Shown in pieces: positions 7,954 through 16,449 of a stretch of DNA of 64,000 bases. The position numbers were made by a program, and so were the translations under genes. The stretch is from an uncultured Bacteroidales bacterium (GTDB taxonomy: Bacteria; Bacteroidota; Bacteroidia; Bacteroidales; Paludibacteraceae): contig ONEG01000005.1 of the NCBI GenBank assembly GCA_900316845.1, positions 45,508 through 109,507 on the forward strand, given 5' to 3'. Each line of letters starts with the position of its first letter. The stretch's first letter is position 1. A model generated the notes under the pieces. The model had not been told where the DNA came from. It saw nothing but the letters and a program-made list of their open reading frames with translations, and did not search any database.

Positions 7954-9013
7954 ATAGAAGTACGATTTCGACCCGCCGGTTCATCTGACGGTGCTCTTCA
8001 CTGTCATTAGGCACAATCGGATCTCTTTCCCCTCTACCCTCAATCTCGATCCGGCCAACATGAATACCGCGTCGCTCCATCTCGCGACGCACCTCTTGAC
8101 ATCTTCCTTCAGAGAGAGATTGATTGGAACGGTCCGAACCGATATTATCCGTATGCCCCACAATGCGGATTCGCTGGGTGGGACGGATTCTCAGAAATTG
8201 ATACAACTCATTCAATGCCGGCTCAGAAGTAGCCAGAATACGAGTCTTGCCGTTCGCAAAATAGATGTTATGCAGCAAAAATGATTTCACCTCCTTCGGT
8301 GACATAACCACTCCGCCAAACAATTCGGGATCGGTAATGGTGTCCCGAAATGGAAAATAGTCCACGGCTGTAGCCTCTATAGTATAATAGGGAATACGGT
8401 CATCTAACAACACCGCCAACACCGAATGCAGCGTATCCGACGTGGTTTGCATGATACGTTTCCGCTCATGATTGCGAACAATAACATTAGCTGCCACCGG
8501 ACGCGATGTCAGCGAATCCGTCACCGTAAATGTCAGACGGGTCTCCGGATACAAATAAACCTTGACGGTATCTTCATCCGCCCGGTGATTAAAACGAACC
8601 GTATCGGCAGGAAAGAACCCGGTCTTCGCAGCCGCCGCCCAATACTGACCATTCGGCAAGCCACGGGAGACGCGTGCGCGTTTGTTATCAGTGGGCTTGT
8701 TGACCTTCGGCTTCTTATTCGGCCGAGCGTTCTGCTCTTGTACCGTAATATGCGTTGCCGGTAGCGGTTCGCCGGTCTTCAGGTTAAAAGAATAAACGTA
8801 CAGCAAAGGCTTGCCTTCCTTGATTCTTTTCTTCTTGTCTGCTTTCAGCTTCGCTGCCTTTTTCTTCTCTGCCTTGCGTTTCGCTGCTGCTCGCTTCTGC
8901 TCCGTCTTCGCACGCTGTTTCGCACGCTTCTGCGCATTCGATGCCGCATACAAATCGCCACCTCCGATCATCAGAGCCAGCGCACATAGATATATCACGA
9001 TTCGAAAACGCAT
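7952..9013 (-). CDS. OmpA-domain cell-envelope protein with a Lys/Ala-rich linker
   Basis: A 353-residue exported protein. The signal peptide is MRFRIVIYLCALALMIGGGD, cut near LYAAS. It is followed by about 45 residues rich in Lys, Ala and Arg, a CnaB-like beta-sandwich (LKTGEPLPATHITV and NGQYWAAAAKTGF), and a C-terminal OmpA domain of about 110 residues. That domain carries the peptidoglycan-binding pattern IVGHTDNIGSDRSNQSLSEGR and ends with NRRVEIVLL. The basic linker may span or contact peptidoglycan; that is inference. The reading frame stays open upstream to 9106, but that stretch overlaps the tRNA, so the ATG at 9013, directly before the signal peptide, is the real start. Confidence 0.85.
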   Translation of the reverse strand: MRFRIVIYLCALALMIGGGDLYAASNAQKRAKQRAKTEQKRAAAKRKAEKKKAAKLKADKKKRIKEGKPLLYVYSFNLKTGEPLPATHITVQEQNARPNKKPKVNKPTDNKRARVSRGLPNGQYWAAAAKTGFFPADTVRFNHRADEDTVKVYLYPETRLTFTVTDSLTSRPVAANVIVRNHERKRIMQTTSDTLHSVLAVLLDDRIPYYTIEATAVDYFPFRDTITDPELFGGVVMSPKEVKSFLLHNIYFANGKTRILATSEPALNELYQFLRIRPTQRIRIVGHTDNIGSDRSNQSLSEGRCQEVRREMERRGIHVGRIEIEGRGERDPIVPNDSEEHRQMNRRVEIVLL

Positions 9014-9048
9014 AAGATACAAACGTTGTTTTTTCTTCTTAAATATCA

Positions 9049-9080
9049 ACAGGAGGATAGTCACGGGACTACCCTCCTGT
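9049..9080 (-). terminator. Hairpin at the 3' end of the tRNA
   Basis: ACAGGAGGATAGTC (9049-9062) pairs with GACTACCCTCCTGT (9067-9080) over 14 bp with one wobble and a 4-base loop, starting 2 bases after the tRNA. There is no clear U-tract. It could end tRNA transcription or act as a processing signal. Confidence 0.5.
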
Positions 9081-9082
9081 CG

Positions 9083-9157
9083 TGGTCCCACTTGGGCTTG
9101 AACCAAGGACCCCCTGATTATGAGTCAGGTGCTACTAACCAACTGAGCTATGGGACC
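9083..9157 (-). tRNA. tRNA with CAT anticodon (elongator Met or Ile2)
   Basis: A 75-base cloverleaf. The acceptor stem is GGTCCCA/TGGGACC, the anticodon stem-loop CCTGA-CTCATAA-TCAGG, and the T arm contains GGTTCAAGC. The discriminator is A, and CCA is not encoded. The D stem has only three pairs (GCT/AGC) with a C-T opposition. Anticodon CAT with a CTCATAA loop fits either elongator methionine or the isoleucine tRNA modified by TilS; sequence alone does not settle which. Confidence 0.9.
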
Positions 9158-9167
9158 GCAGTCAGTA

Positions 9168-10802
9168 TTATTTCTGCTGACGAGCATTGCTGAAGAGCAC
9201 AAGGCTCTCGTCTTTGGTAATCTGCATCTCCTTCTCCGTCAACTCCGGAATAATCAGCTTAGTTCCCGGAAGCAACGCATTCGGATTAGAGATCTTCTCT
9301 TTATTGGCGATGTAGATATATACCCAGCAATAGGTGTTGTTATAGTATTGGCGTGCCAACTTCGACAAGGTAGTGGACTTCTCCGACGTTACCTCCTCAC
9401 TGATACGCTCTTTATACACATTCGTCTTCGCCGGACGACTACTCTCCGTCAGAGGCACTGTCTTCTCCGCCTCAGGACGGTTCGCTTTCTGGTCATCCAG
9501 GTTATACTTCATACGATCGAAGGTCTCTTTATCCACCAGACGGATAGCGGCGCGACGGTTCGGACCATACGAAGCGGTGCTGCGACGACCGATAACCTTA
9601 CCCATACCACCGGCATGCATACGCTCCATCTCGATGCCGTGCTCCTGAGCCAACTCATCCACTACATTGTCCGCACGTCTGTCGCCCAGTGCATAATTGA
9701 GGCTGTTAGATCCGGTGTTGTCGCAATAACCCGTTACAATCGCATACAACGTGGTATCCTCTTGCAGACGCTCTGCTACCTGTTGGATCGTAATCAGACC
9801 CTTGTCGTCAATATCTGCCTTGTTGTTAGCAAAATATACGTAGTAGTATTGCTCCAACTCTTTCTCTTTCTGCTGGAAGGTCTCGCGAACAATAATCGAG
9901 TCGTGACGGATGATAACCGTGTCATGACAAGGCTTCTGCTCAGCCTTCTTCTCCCATGTATCGAATGCACTGATGTTACGTACGTGGTTCTTGGATTGCG
10001 GCTCAAATTTAATACGCAAATTCAACGTCACGTCAAAAATACCATCGTTGTTCTTCGACGCGAACGAAGAGGGGCTGTACTTGTGATATCCACGTCCGTC
10101 CACGTAGTCACGGGTAAAATAGGAATAGTTTGCACGTACACCGAGCGCGAGGGTTCGGTTGAGGTTAAACTCCACATTTACACCTGCCTGCAGGTAACCG
10201 ATTGACTTATAGCCCTTATCATGCTCCGGAGCTACTTCTCCATCCGCATTGATATACGATGCCGTATTACCTCTCTTGTGTGTCGGATTATATTCAATGC
10301 CCGTACGCGGATCAACATAATAATCATCCATATGGTATTTGGCCCTTCTATAGAACGCAACACCACCACCTACGTACGGAATTACGGAAAGAATCTTCTT
10401 TTTCGCACGCGGGAAGATGATACTAATAAGGTCCATTCCCAAGTACGCACCCGCTTTGTGCATGTGACCGGTCAACAAGGTATCGGCATGTCCGGTATTA
10501 CCCGTTACGGTGTACATGTCATACATATACTCGATACCCAAGTTCCATACCGGAGTAAAGTTATATTCCAACGCCAAACCCGCAGCCGGTACTGCAACGG
10601 AATGCTTTGCTTCTGAAGTAAAATCTCCATCAAAGGAACTAAATCCGATATGAGGAATAAGCGACCAGTGTGCAAACTCCGGCGGAATGTTCTCATTCTC
10701 CTCCACTTTGTAAGGGTGAGCACCCTTTTCTTCTTCACTCTCCTGAGCCCACAAAGGCAGACTGAGAAGTAACAGAGATAAAACGTATATGACCTTTTTC
10801 AT
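9168..10802 (-). CDS. OmpA/LysM outer membrane protein
   Basis: A 544-residue protein with a signal peptide (MKKVIYVLSLLLLSLPLWAQ). About 230 residues of beta-barrel pattern follow (ending LNLRIKFEPQ). An OmpA peptidoglycan-binding domain comes next (YYYVYFANNKADID, TGYCDNTGSNSLNYALGDRRA, NRRAAIRLV). A C-terminal LysM-like unit ends the protein (STTLSKLARQYYNNTYCWVYIYIANKEKI...LLPGTKLIIP). Barrel, OmpA and LysM together make it a likely outer membrane-to-peptidoglycan anchor. It has its own promoter and ends only 10 bases before the tRNA, which is probably on the same transcript. Confidence 0.85.
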   Translation of the reverse strand: MKKVIYVLSLLLLSLPLWAQESEEEKGAHPYKVEENENIPPEFAHWSLIPHIGFSSFDGDFTSEAKHSVAVPAAGLALEYNFTPVWNLGIEYMYDMYTVTGNTGHADTLLTGHMHKAGAYLGMDLISIIFPRAKKKILSVIPYVGGGVAFYRRAKYHMDDYYVDPRTGIEYNPTHKRGNTASYINADGEVAPEHDKGYKSIGYLQAGVNVEFNLNRTLALGVRANYSYFTRDYVDGRGYHKYSPSSFASKNNDGIFDVTLNLRIKFEPQSKNHVRNISAFDTWEKKAEQKPCHDTVIIRHDSIIVRETFQQKEKELEQYYYVYFANNKADIDDKGLITIQQVAERLQEDTTLYAIVTGYCDNTGSNSLNYALGDRRADNVVDELAQEHGIEMERMHAGGMGKVIGRRSTASYGPNRRAAIRLVDKETFDRMKYNLDDQKANRPEAEKTVPLTESSRPAKTNVYKERISEEVTSEKSTTLSKLARQYYNNTYCWVYIYIANKEKISNPNALLPGTKLIIPELTEKEMQITKDESLVLFSNARQQK

Positions 10803-10845
10803 GATAAAAAAGAGATTATTTTCGTTATATTCACAATTCAGGGCG

Positions 10846-10877
10846 CAAAGGTACTACTTTTTTTTGACATATGCAAA
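10846..10877 (-). promoter_or_regulatory. Promoter for the OmpA/LysM gene
   Basis: Minus strand TTTG (10877-10874), 20 bases, TACCTTTG (10853-10846): a full match to the Bacteroidota consensus, 43 bases before the start codon. Confidence 0.8.
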
Positions 10878-10912
10878 CTTTTTTGCAAAAAAATTTTTTT
10901 TTATTACTCAGT

Positions 10913-10944
10913 ATTGCATATATGGGATTTATTTTGTATCTTTG
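10913..10944 (+). promoter_or_regulatory. Promoter for pta-ackA
   Basis: ATTG (10913-10916), 20 bases, TATCTTTG (10937-10944), 48 bases before the pta start. It diverges from the OmpA/LysM promoter across a very AT-rich stretch. Confidence 0.75.
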
Positions 10945-10992
10945 CACTCGATTTAGTTACATCGTATTTCAAATACTAAAACGCTATATATT

Positions 10993-11991
10993 ATGGACAT
11001 TTTAAATCAAATGATTGCGCGCGCGAAAGCTAATCCGCAGCGCATTGTGTTGCCGGAAGGTGACGAACCACGTACGTTAGAGGCTGCAAACATCCTGTTG
11101 AGAGACAAGATTGCGCAGCTTATTTTAATTGGCGACCCGGAAAAGATCAAAGCCATGGCGGCTGAAAAGGGCTATGAGCACATCAAGGAAGCAAAAATCG
11201 TGGACCCGATTCACGACCCGAAAATGCCTGAGTACGCGAATCTACTCTTCGAACTCCGCAAAGCAAAAGGTATGACGGAAGAAGAGGCAGCGAAAAAAGC
11301 ACAGGATCCTTTGTACCTCGGCTGTCTGATGATCAAGGCAGGTGATGCAGATGGCGAGTTAGCCGGTGCACGCGGCACAACGGCAGACACCATCCGCCCC
11401 GCATTCCAGATCCTCAAGACCAAACCCGGTTGCTCCATCGTCAGCGGTGCATTCCTGATGTTCACTCCGGCTAAACACCTGGGAGAGAACGGATTCCTGC
11501 TCTTTGCCGACTGCGCCGTGAACCCGAATCCGGATGCTAAACAGCTCGCAGAGATAGCCATCTCCACCGCAGAGACCGCACGCGCTATCGCAGGCATCGA
11601 GCCGCGCGTAGCTATGCTTTCCTTCTCCACCAAGGGTAGCGCTAAGCATGAACTTGTGGACAAAGTAGCCGAGGCTACCAAGCTCGCCAAAGAGATGGCG
11701 CCTGAGCTGGCTCTTGACGGCGAACTCCAGGCCGACGCAGCGCTGATTGAGTCCGTCGCTGCTACCAAAGCGCCGGGCAGTCCTGTAGCCGGAAAAGCAA
11801 ACGTACTCGTCTTCCCGGATCTCCAGGCAGGAAACATCGGATATAAACTCGTGGAGCGTTTCAGCGGGGCTGACGCCGTGGGACCGATTCTCCAAGGTAT
11901 CGCTGCGCCGGTCAATGACCTCAGCCGCGGATGCAAAGTGCAAGACATTGTTCAAATGGTGGCTATCACTGCCAACCAAGCTATTAAATAA
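10993..11991 (+). CDS. pta: Phosphate acetyltransferase
   Basis: A 332-residue enzyme that interconverts acetyl-CoA and acetyl phosphate. It is the short form, containing only the catalytic PTA_PTB domain and lacking the N-terminal domains of the E. coli enzyme. Typical stretches are RIVLPEGDEPRTLEAA near the N-terminus, GARGTTADTIRPAFQILKTKPG, ELQADAALIESVAATKAPGSPVAGKANVLVFPDLQAGNIGYKLVERF and GPILQGIAAPVNDLSRGC. It is first in an operon with ackA, 91 bases downstream. The pair makes ATP and acetate in fermentation. Confidence 0.97.
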   Translation: MDILNQMIARAKANPQRIVLPEGDEPRTLEAANILLRDKIAQLILIGDPEKIKAMAAEKGYEHIKEAKIVDPIHDPKMPEYANLLFELRKAKGMTEEEAAKKAQDPLYLGCLMIKAGDADGELAGARGTTADTIRPAFQILKTKPGCSIVSGAFLMFTPAKHLGENGFLLFADCAVNPNPDAKQLAEIAISTAETARAIAGIEPRVAMLSFSTKGSAKHELVDKVAEATKLAKEMAPELALDGELQADAALIESVAATKAPGSPVAGKANVLVFPDLQAGNIGYKLVERFSGADAVGPILQGIAAPVNDLSRGCKVQDIVQMVAITANQAIK

Positions 11992-12082
11992 TATAGAATA
12001 TGAAGGTTCGTGCAAGTCGGGTGTAAGCTCGCTTACGCAACTCGACGTAGCCGAAGCTCCAGAATTTTAATTTATTAAAATT

Positions 12083-13273
12083 ATGAAAATCTTAGTATTA
12101 AACTGCGGAAGTAGCAGTATTAAATATAAGCTCTTTGAGATGGAGAGCAAAACCGTGATGGCGCAGGGTGGCATCGAGAAGATCGGTCTGCCGGACTCCT
12201 TCCTTCTGGTCAAACTGCCGAACGGCGAGAAAGTAAAATTTGAGAAACCAATGCCGGAACACACCGTGGGTATCGAGCTCATCCTCGAGAAACTGGTGGA
12301 CCCGGAAATCGGTTGCATCAAGGACCTCAAGGAGATCAATGCTGTCGGTCACCGCGTAGTCCATGGTGGCGAGAAATTCAACAAATCCGTGCTCATCACC
12401 CCGGAAGTGAAAGCGCAGATCGTGGAGTGTATCGACCTCGCTCCGCTGCATAACCCTGCTAACCTCAAGGGTATCGACGCGATCGAGAAGATCCTGCCGG
12501 GCGTTCCCCAGGTAGCTGTCTTCGACACCGCTTTCCACCAGACCATGCCGGACTACGCGTACATGTACGCGCTTCCTTATGAATTATACGAGAAGTACGC
12601 CATCCGCCGTTATGGCTTCCACGGAACCAGCCACCGCTATGTATCCGCACGCGTATGCGAGTTCCTCGGCGTCGATCCGAAAGGCAAGAAGATTGTTACC
12701 GCCCACATCGGTGGCGGCGGAAGTTGCACGGCTGTCATGGACGGCAAGAGCGTGGACACCTCTATGGGTCTGACGCCGGTGGAGGGCCTCGTCATGGGTA
12801 CACGTGCCGGTGACCTCGACCTCGGCGCTGCTACCTTCATCATGGACAAAGAGCATCTGGATACCGCAGCTTTCAACAACCTCGTTAACAAGAAGTCCGG
12901 TCTCCTCGGCGTATCCGGTGTCTCCAGCGACTGCCGTGACATTGAGGCGGCCATCAAGGAGGGCAACAAACGCGCTGACCTCGCACGGAAGATGTTCATC
13001 TACCGCCTGAAGAAATACATCGGTGCGTACGCCGCAGCGATGAACGGCATCGACATCCTCGTCTTCACCGCCGGTATCGGAGAGAACGATCCGTACATCC
13101 GCGCAGAAGTGATGAAAGGTCTCAGTTACCTCGGCATCGAGCTGGACGAAGAGGCGAATAACGTACGCGGCGAAGAGCGCATCATCTCCAAGAAGGGCTC
13201 AAAAGTAACCGTATGCCTCATCCCCACCGACGAGGAACTCATGATTGCCACCGATACCCAAGCTTTGGTATAA
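12083..13273 (+). CDS. ackA: Acetate kinase
   Basis: A 396-residue kinase that converts acetyl phosphate and ADP to acetate and ATP. Family signatures are LNCGSSSIKYKLFEM at the N-terminus, VGHRVVHGGEKF, FDTAFHQTMP, RYGFHGTSHRYV, HIGGGGSCTAV, GTRAGDLDLG and VFTAGIGENDPYIR. Its length is normal for the family. It follows pta and is followed after 20 bases by an amylase gene, so fermentation end steps and starch breakdown share a transcript here. Confidence 0.97.
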   Translation: MKILVLNCGSSSIKYKLFEMESKTVMAQGGIEKIGLPDSFLLVKLPNGEKVKFEKPMPEHTVGIELILEKLVDPEIGCIKDLKEINAVGHRVVHGGEKFNKSVLITPEVKAQIVECIDLAPLHNPANLKGIDAIEKILPGVPQVAVFDTAFHQTMPDYAYMYALPYELYEKYAIRRYGFHGTSHRYVSARVCEFLGVDPKGKKIVTAHIGGGGSCTAVMDGKSVDTSMGLTPVEGLVMGTRAGDLDLGAATFIMDKEHLDTAAFNNLVNKKSGLLGVSGVSSDCRDIEAAIKEGNKRADLARKMFIYRLKKYIGAYAAAMNGIDILVFTAGIGENDPYIRAEVMKGLSYLGIELDEEANNVRGEERIISKKGSKVTVCLIPTDEELMIATDTQALV

Positions 13274-13293
13274 AAAACACACCACTATCTACC

Positions 13294-14934
13294 ATGAACA
13301 AACCCATTATTTACCAACTCTTCCCGCGCCTTTTGGGCAACTACAACGAGACGCGCAAACATAACGGCACCAAGGAAGAGAATGGCTGCGGGCGATTTGT
13401 AGATATCAACGAGCGTGCGCTCAAGTCCATTTCGGATTTGGGCGCTACGCATGTTTGGTACACCGGAGTCATCCGACACGCCACAGCCCAATACAACAAC
13501 CCGGCTATCACCAAAGGCAAAGCCGGTTCGCCTTATGCCATCACCGACTACTACGATGTCGATCCCGACTTGGCAAAGAACGAAGCCAAGCGTATGCAGG
13601 AGTTCGAAGCCCTTGTCAAACGCACCCACGACGCCGGACTCGGTGTACTCATCGACTTTGTGCCCAACCACGTCAGCCGCGAGTATAAATCTCTCTGCAA
13701 ACCTGCCGGCGTAGAGGATCTCGGAGAGAAAGACCATCCCGAATGGGCCTTCTCCCCGCTCAATAACTTCTACTACCTGCCGGGTGAACGATTCACGATG
13801 GACAAGGACCTGCAGGGCTATGAAGAGTTCCCCGCCAAGGTCACCGGTAATGATTGTTTCACTTCGCATCCTTCCCTCAACGACTGGTACGAGACCGTCA
13901 AACTGAACTACGGCGTCTTCTATCAGGGCGGGCGGGAGAAGCAATTCGACCCCATCCCCTCTACCTGGATCAAGATGCGCGACATCTTGCTCTTCTGGGC
14001 GGACAAAGGTATCGACGGCGTGAGGGTCGATATGGCGGAGATGGTGCCTGTCGAGTTCTTCGCGTGGGCGATTGCAGCCGTGCGGAAGAGACATAAGAAA
14101 TTCCTTTTTATCGGCGAGTGTTACGACCCGAACCAATACGACGCATACCTCGCGGCGGGATTCGACTACCTCTACGACAAAGTGGGTATGTACGATTATC
14201 TCCGCGGTGTTCTCAGTAAGGGTTGGCCCGCCGAAGGGATCACCTCCAAATGGATGCAGCACGGCGACGAACGACTCAAGCACATGCTCTATTTCCTTGA
14301 GAACCACGACGAGCAGCGAATCGCCAGCGGCTTCTTCAGCGGAGACGGACGGTGCGCCGAGCCGGCAATGATCGTGGCGGCTACCCTCAATCAATGTCCC
14401 GTCATGATCTACTCCGGCCAGGAGTTAGGCGAACGGGGTATGGAGATGGAGGGCTTCTCCGGCATCGACGGCAGAACCACTATCTTCGATTATTGGGGTG
14501 TCAAATCCATCCAGGCATGGGCGAACAAAGGTAAGTTCGACGGCGCTAAACTCTCGCCGGAACAAAAAGAACTGCGCGAGTTTTATCAGAAACTCCTAAC
14601 CCTCACGCGCGATGACAAAGCGATCCAGAAAGGCCGCATGTACGACATCACCTATGCGCAGGGGGACGGTTTCGACAAACGCCAGCACTTCTCTTTCATC
14701 CGGCATATCAAGGGGGAGACACTCCTTGTGGTCGTCAATTTCCACGACCGCGAGCGGCAGATCCACCTCCGCTTGCCGAACGATGCCTTCGTCTATCTCG
14801 AGATGGACGGCAAAGCCAAGGCGACCGCCACGGATCTTCTGCGCGGAGGCAAACAGCCGATTGATTTTGCACCGGATGCCTTCTTCGACATCGCGCTGCC
14901 TGCTTGGACCGGGGTGGTCTTAAAAATCAAGTAA
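13294..14934 (+). CDS. Alpha-amylase family glycoside hydrolase (GH13), cytoplasmic
   Basis: A 546-residue GH13 enzyme acting on alpha-glucans. The (beta/alpha)8 barrel shows region I as FVPNHVSRE. The nucleophile Asp is in GVRVDMAEM (about 244), the acid/base Glu in FIGECYDP (about 275), and the transition-state Asp in FLENHDEQR (about 339). A C-terminal beta domain follows. There is no signal peptide, so it probably works on internal polymer or imported oligosaccharides. The start is set at the ATG at 13294, 20 bases after ackA; the longer upstream frame would run into ackA. Linkage specificity cannot be told from the motifs. Confidence 0.9.
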   Translation: MNKPIIYQLFPRLLGNYNETRKHNGTKEENGCGRFVDINERALKSISDLGATHVWYTGVIRHATAQYNNPAITKGKAGSPYAITDYYDVDPDLAKNEAKRMQEFEALVKRTHDAGLGVLIDFVPNHVSREYKSLCKPAGVEDLGEKDHPEWAFSPLNNFYYLPGERFTMDKDLQGYEEFPAKVTGNDCFTSHPSLNDWYETVKLNYGVFYQGGREKQFDPIPSTWIKMRDILLFWADKGIDGVRVDMAEMVPVEFFAWAIAAVRKRHKKFLFIGECYDPNQYDAYLAAGFDYLYDKVGMYDYLRGVLSKGWPAEGITSKWMQHGDERLKHMLYFLENHDEQRIASGFFSGDGRCAEPAMIVAATLNQCPVMIYSGQELGERGMEMEGFSGIDGRTTIFDYWGVKSIQAWANKGKFDGAKLSPEQKELREFYQKLLTLTRDDKAIQKGRMYDITYAQGDGFDKRQHFSFIRHIKGETLLVVVNFHDRERQIHLRLPNDAFVYLEMDGKAKATATDLLRGGKQPIDFAPDAFFDIALPAWTGVVLKIK

Positions 14935-14953
14935 ACTGAATATTGATAACTGA

Positions 14954-15913
14954 ATGCTGAATACTTTCAAAGATATCATGCGTCTGGTGAGGTGGAGCAA
15001 CCTGCTCTTCCTCGCCGCGCTGATATACCTCATGGAGAAATGGGTAGCCGTGCCTATCTTGGATGCGGCGGCGTTTGGGGAGCAACTCCCGTGGTTCATC
15101 ACCCTCCTTTTGGCGCTGGCGACCGTCCTGATCGCCGCCGGCGGATACGTCATCAATGACTATTTCGATGTCAAGATCGACCGCATCAACCGGCCCGACG
15201 AGCTGATCGTCACCCGCACCATCCCCAAACCCACTGCCATGCACCTCAGTCTCTGTCTGAGCGGCGCGGGCATCCTCTGCGGACTCGTCGTCGCCATACT
15301 CCTGCGCAGCATGACCCTCGGCATCCTGTTTATCCTCGTGCCGGGGCTCTTGTGGTTCTACTCTTCCTCGTATAAACGCCTCTTCATGGTCGGCAATCTC
15401 ATCATCGCCTTGCTCGCAGGCCTGACACCGATGTTGGTAGCGATGACGAACGTGGCGCAGCTCCGGCTTCGCTTCGCCCCTATCCTGCCTTACACCTCCC
15501 TCGAGCACGACCTCTACGCCTGGCTCGGAGGCTTCGCGCTCTTCGCGTTCCTCCTCACCTGGATGCGGGAGATCGTCAAGGACATGCAGGACCAGATGGG
15601 AGACCGAGAGCTGGAGTGTCACTCCATGCCCGTCGTCTGGGGAGACACATGGACGAAAATCTTCGTGACAGCCCTGGCGGTACTCACCCTCGCCATCATC
15701 GGCCACCTCTGGTACCGTGTCTTGCCGTTCCCCATCGGATGGAACAGCCTCAGCACGAGATATATTGTCTTAGGAATAATAACGCCCCTCCTCGGGGCAT
15801 TATGGCTGTTGTGGGCAGCGAAGATTCCTTCGGATTATAAGAACTGCCAACAACTCATCAAGTTCACGATGTTCCTCGGAATGCTCTACAGCATCTGCTT
15901 GAGGGCCTTGTAA
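14954..15913 (+). CDS. UbiA-family prenyltransferase
   Basis: A 319-residue membrane protein with about eight or nine hydrophobic helices. It has the two Asp-rich, Mg-diphosphate-binding motifs of the UbiA family: NDYFDVKIDRINRPD (about 68-82) and KDMQDQMGDRELECHSMPVVWG (start about 206). UbiA enzymes join prenyl chains to aromatic or glycerol-phosphate acceptors. Bacteroidota carry a close group annotated as geranylgeranylglycerol-phosphate transferases, but I cannot fix the acceptor here. It follows the amylase gene after 19 bases and its last 28 bases overlap the convergent maf gene. Confidence 0.85.
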   Translation: MLNTFKDIMRLVRWSNLLFLAALIYLMEKWVAVPILDAAAFGEQLPWFITLLLALATVLIAAGGYVINDYFDVKIDRINRPDELIVTRTIPKPTAMHLSLCLSGAGILCGLVVAILLRSMTLGILFILVPGLLWFYSSSYKRLFMVGNLIIALLAGLTPMLVAMTNVAQLRLRFAPILPYTSLEHDLYAWLGGFALFAFLLTWMREIVKDMQDQMGDRELECHSMPVVWGDTWTKIFVTALAVLTLAIIGHLWYRVLPFPIGWNSLSTRYIVLGIITPLLGALWLLWAAKIPSDYKNCQQLIKFTMFLGMLYSICLRAL

Positions 15914-16449
15914 ACGAGGTGCACGGGGAATCCCATGACGTTGAAATACGACCCTTTCATCCCGGTGCAGGCGATATAACCGATCCACTCCTGCACCCCA
16001 TACGCACCGGCTTTGTCAAAAGGCCGGTATTTTTGTATATAGTGCCTGATCTCGTCGTCCGTCAACTCGCAAAAAGTGACATCCGTCTTATCGACCACGG
16101 TCTCCATCTCTTTCCCTTTTTGGACAAAAGTGACTGCGGTGAACACCTGATGGGTCTTGCCGGAGAGGGCACGCAGCATCGCATACGCCTCCGCCTCGTC
16201 GTGGGGCTTGCCTAACATCTGACCCTCCAGCCATACTATCGTATCTGCGGTGATAAGAATCTGATCTTCCTTGAGCTTTCCCTCGTACGCGTGCGCCTTC
16301 GCGCGCGATATATAATAAGGTATATCGCCGCCCTGCAACTCGGCCGGATAATGTTCGTCGGCATCGATAGTAACAGCCGTAAATGGCAGGTCTAAACCTG
16401 CCATCAACTCGCGCCTTCTCGGGCTCTGACTTCCTAAAATAATTTCCAT
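15886..16449 (-). CDS. maf: Maf-family nucleotide pyrophosphatase
   Basis: A 187-residue house-cleaning enzyme that hydrolyses non-canonical or excess nucleoside triphosphates, probably dTTP/UTP. Motifs are LGSQSPRRRELM at the N-terminus, SRAKAHAYEGKL, LITADTIVWLEGQMLGKPHDEAEAYAML, SGKTHQVFTAVT and DKAGAYGVQEWIGYIACTGMKGSYFNVMGFPV. Its start codon shares one base with the parC stop (TGATG), so the two are translationally coupled. Its 3' end overlaps the UbiA gene tail to tail. Confidence 0.93.
   Translation of the reverse strand: MEIILGSQSPRRRELMAGLDLPFTAVTIDADEHYPAELQGGDIPYYISRAKAHAYEGKLKEDQILITADTIVWLEGQMLGKPHDEAEAYAMLRALSGKTHQVFTAVTFVQKGKEMETVVDKTDVTFCELTDDEIRHYIQKYRPFDKAGAYGVQEWIGYIACTGMKGSYFNVMGFPVHLVYKALKQML

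Noticed and set aside
9014-9106. N-terminal extension of the OmpA gene
   Set aside because: It covers the 3' part of the tRNA gene and its hairpin; the signal peptide begins at the ATG at 9013.
12001-12060. Possible small RNA between pta and ackA (GTAAG-CTCG-CTTAC hairpin)
   Set aside because: A single short stem without promoter, U-tract or clear similarity elsewhere; more likely an ordinary operon spacer.
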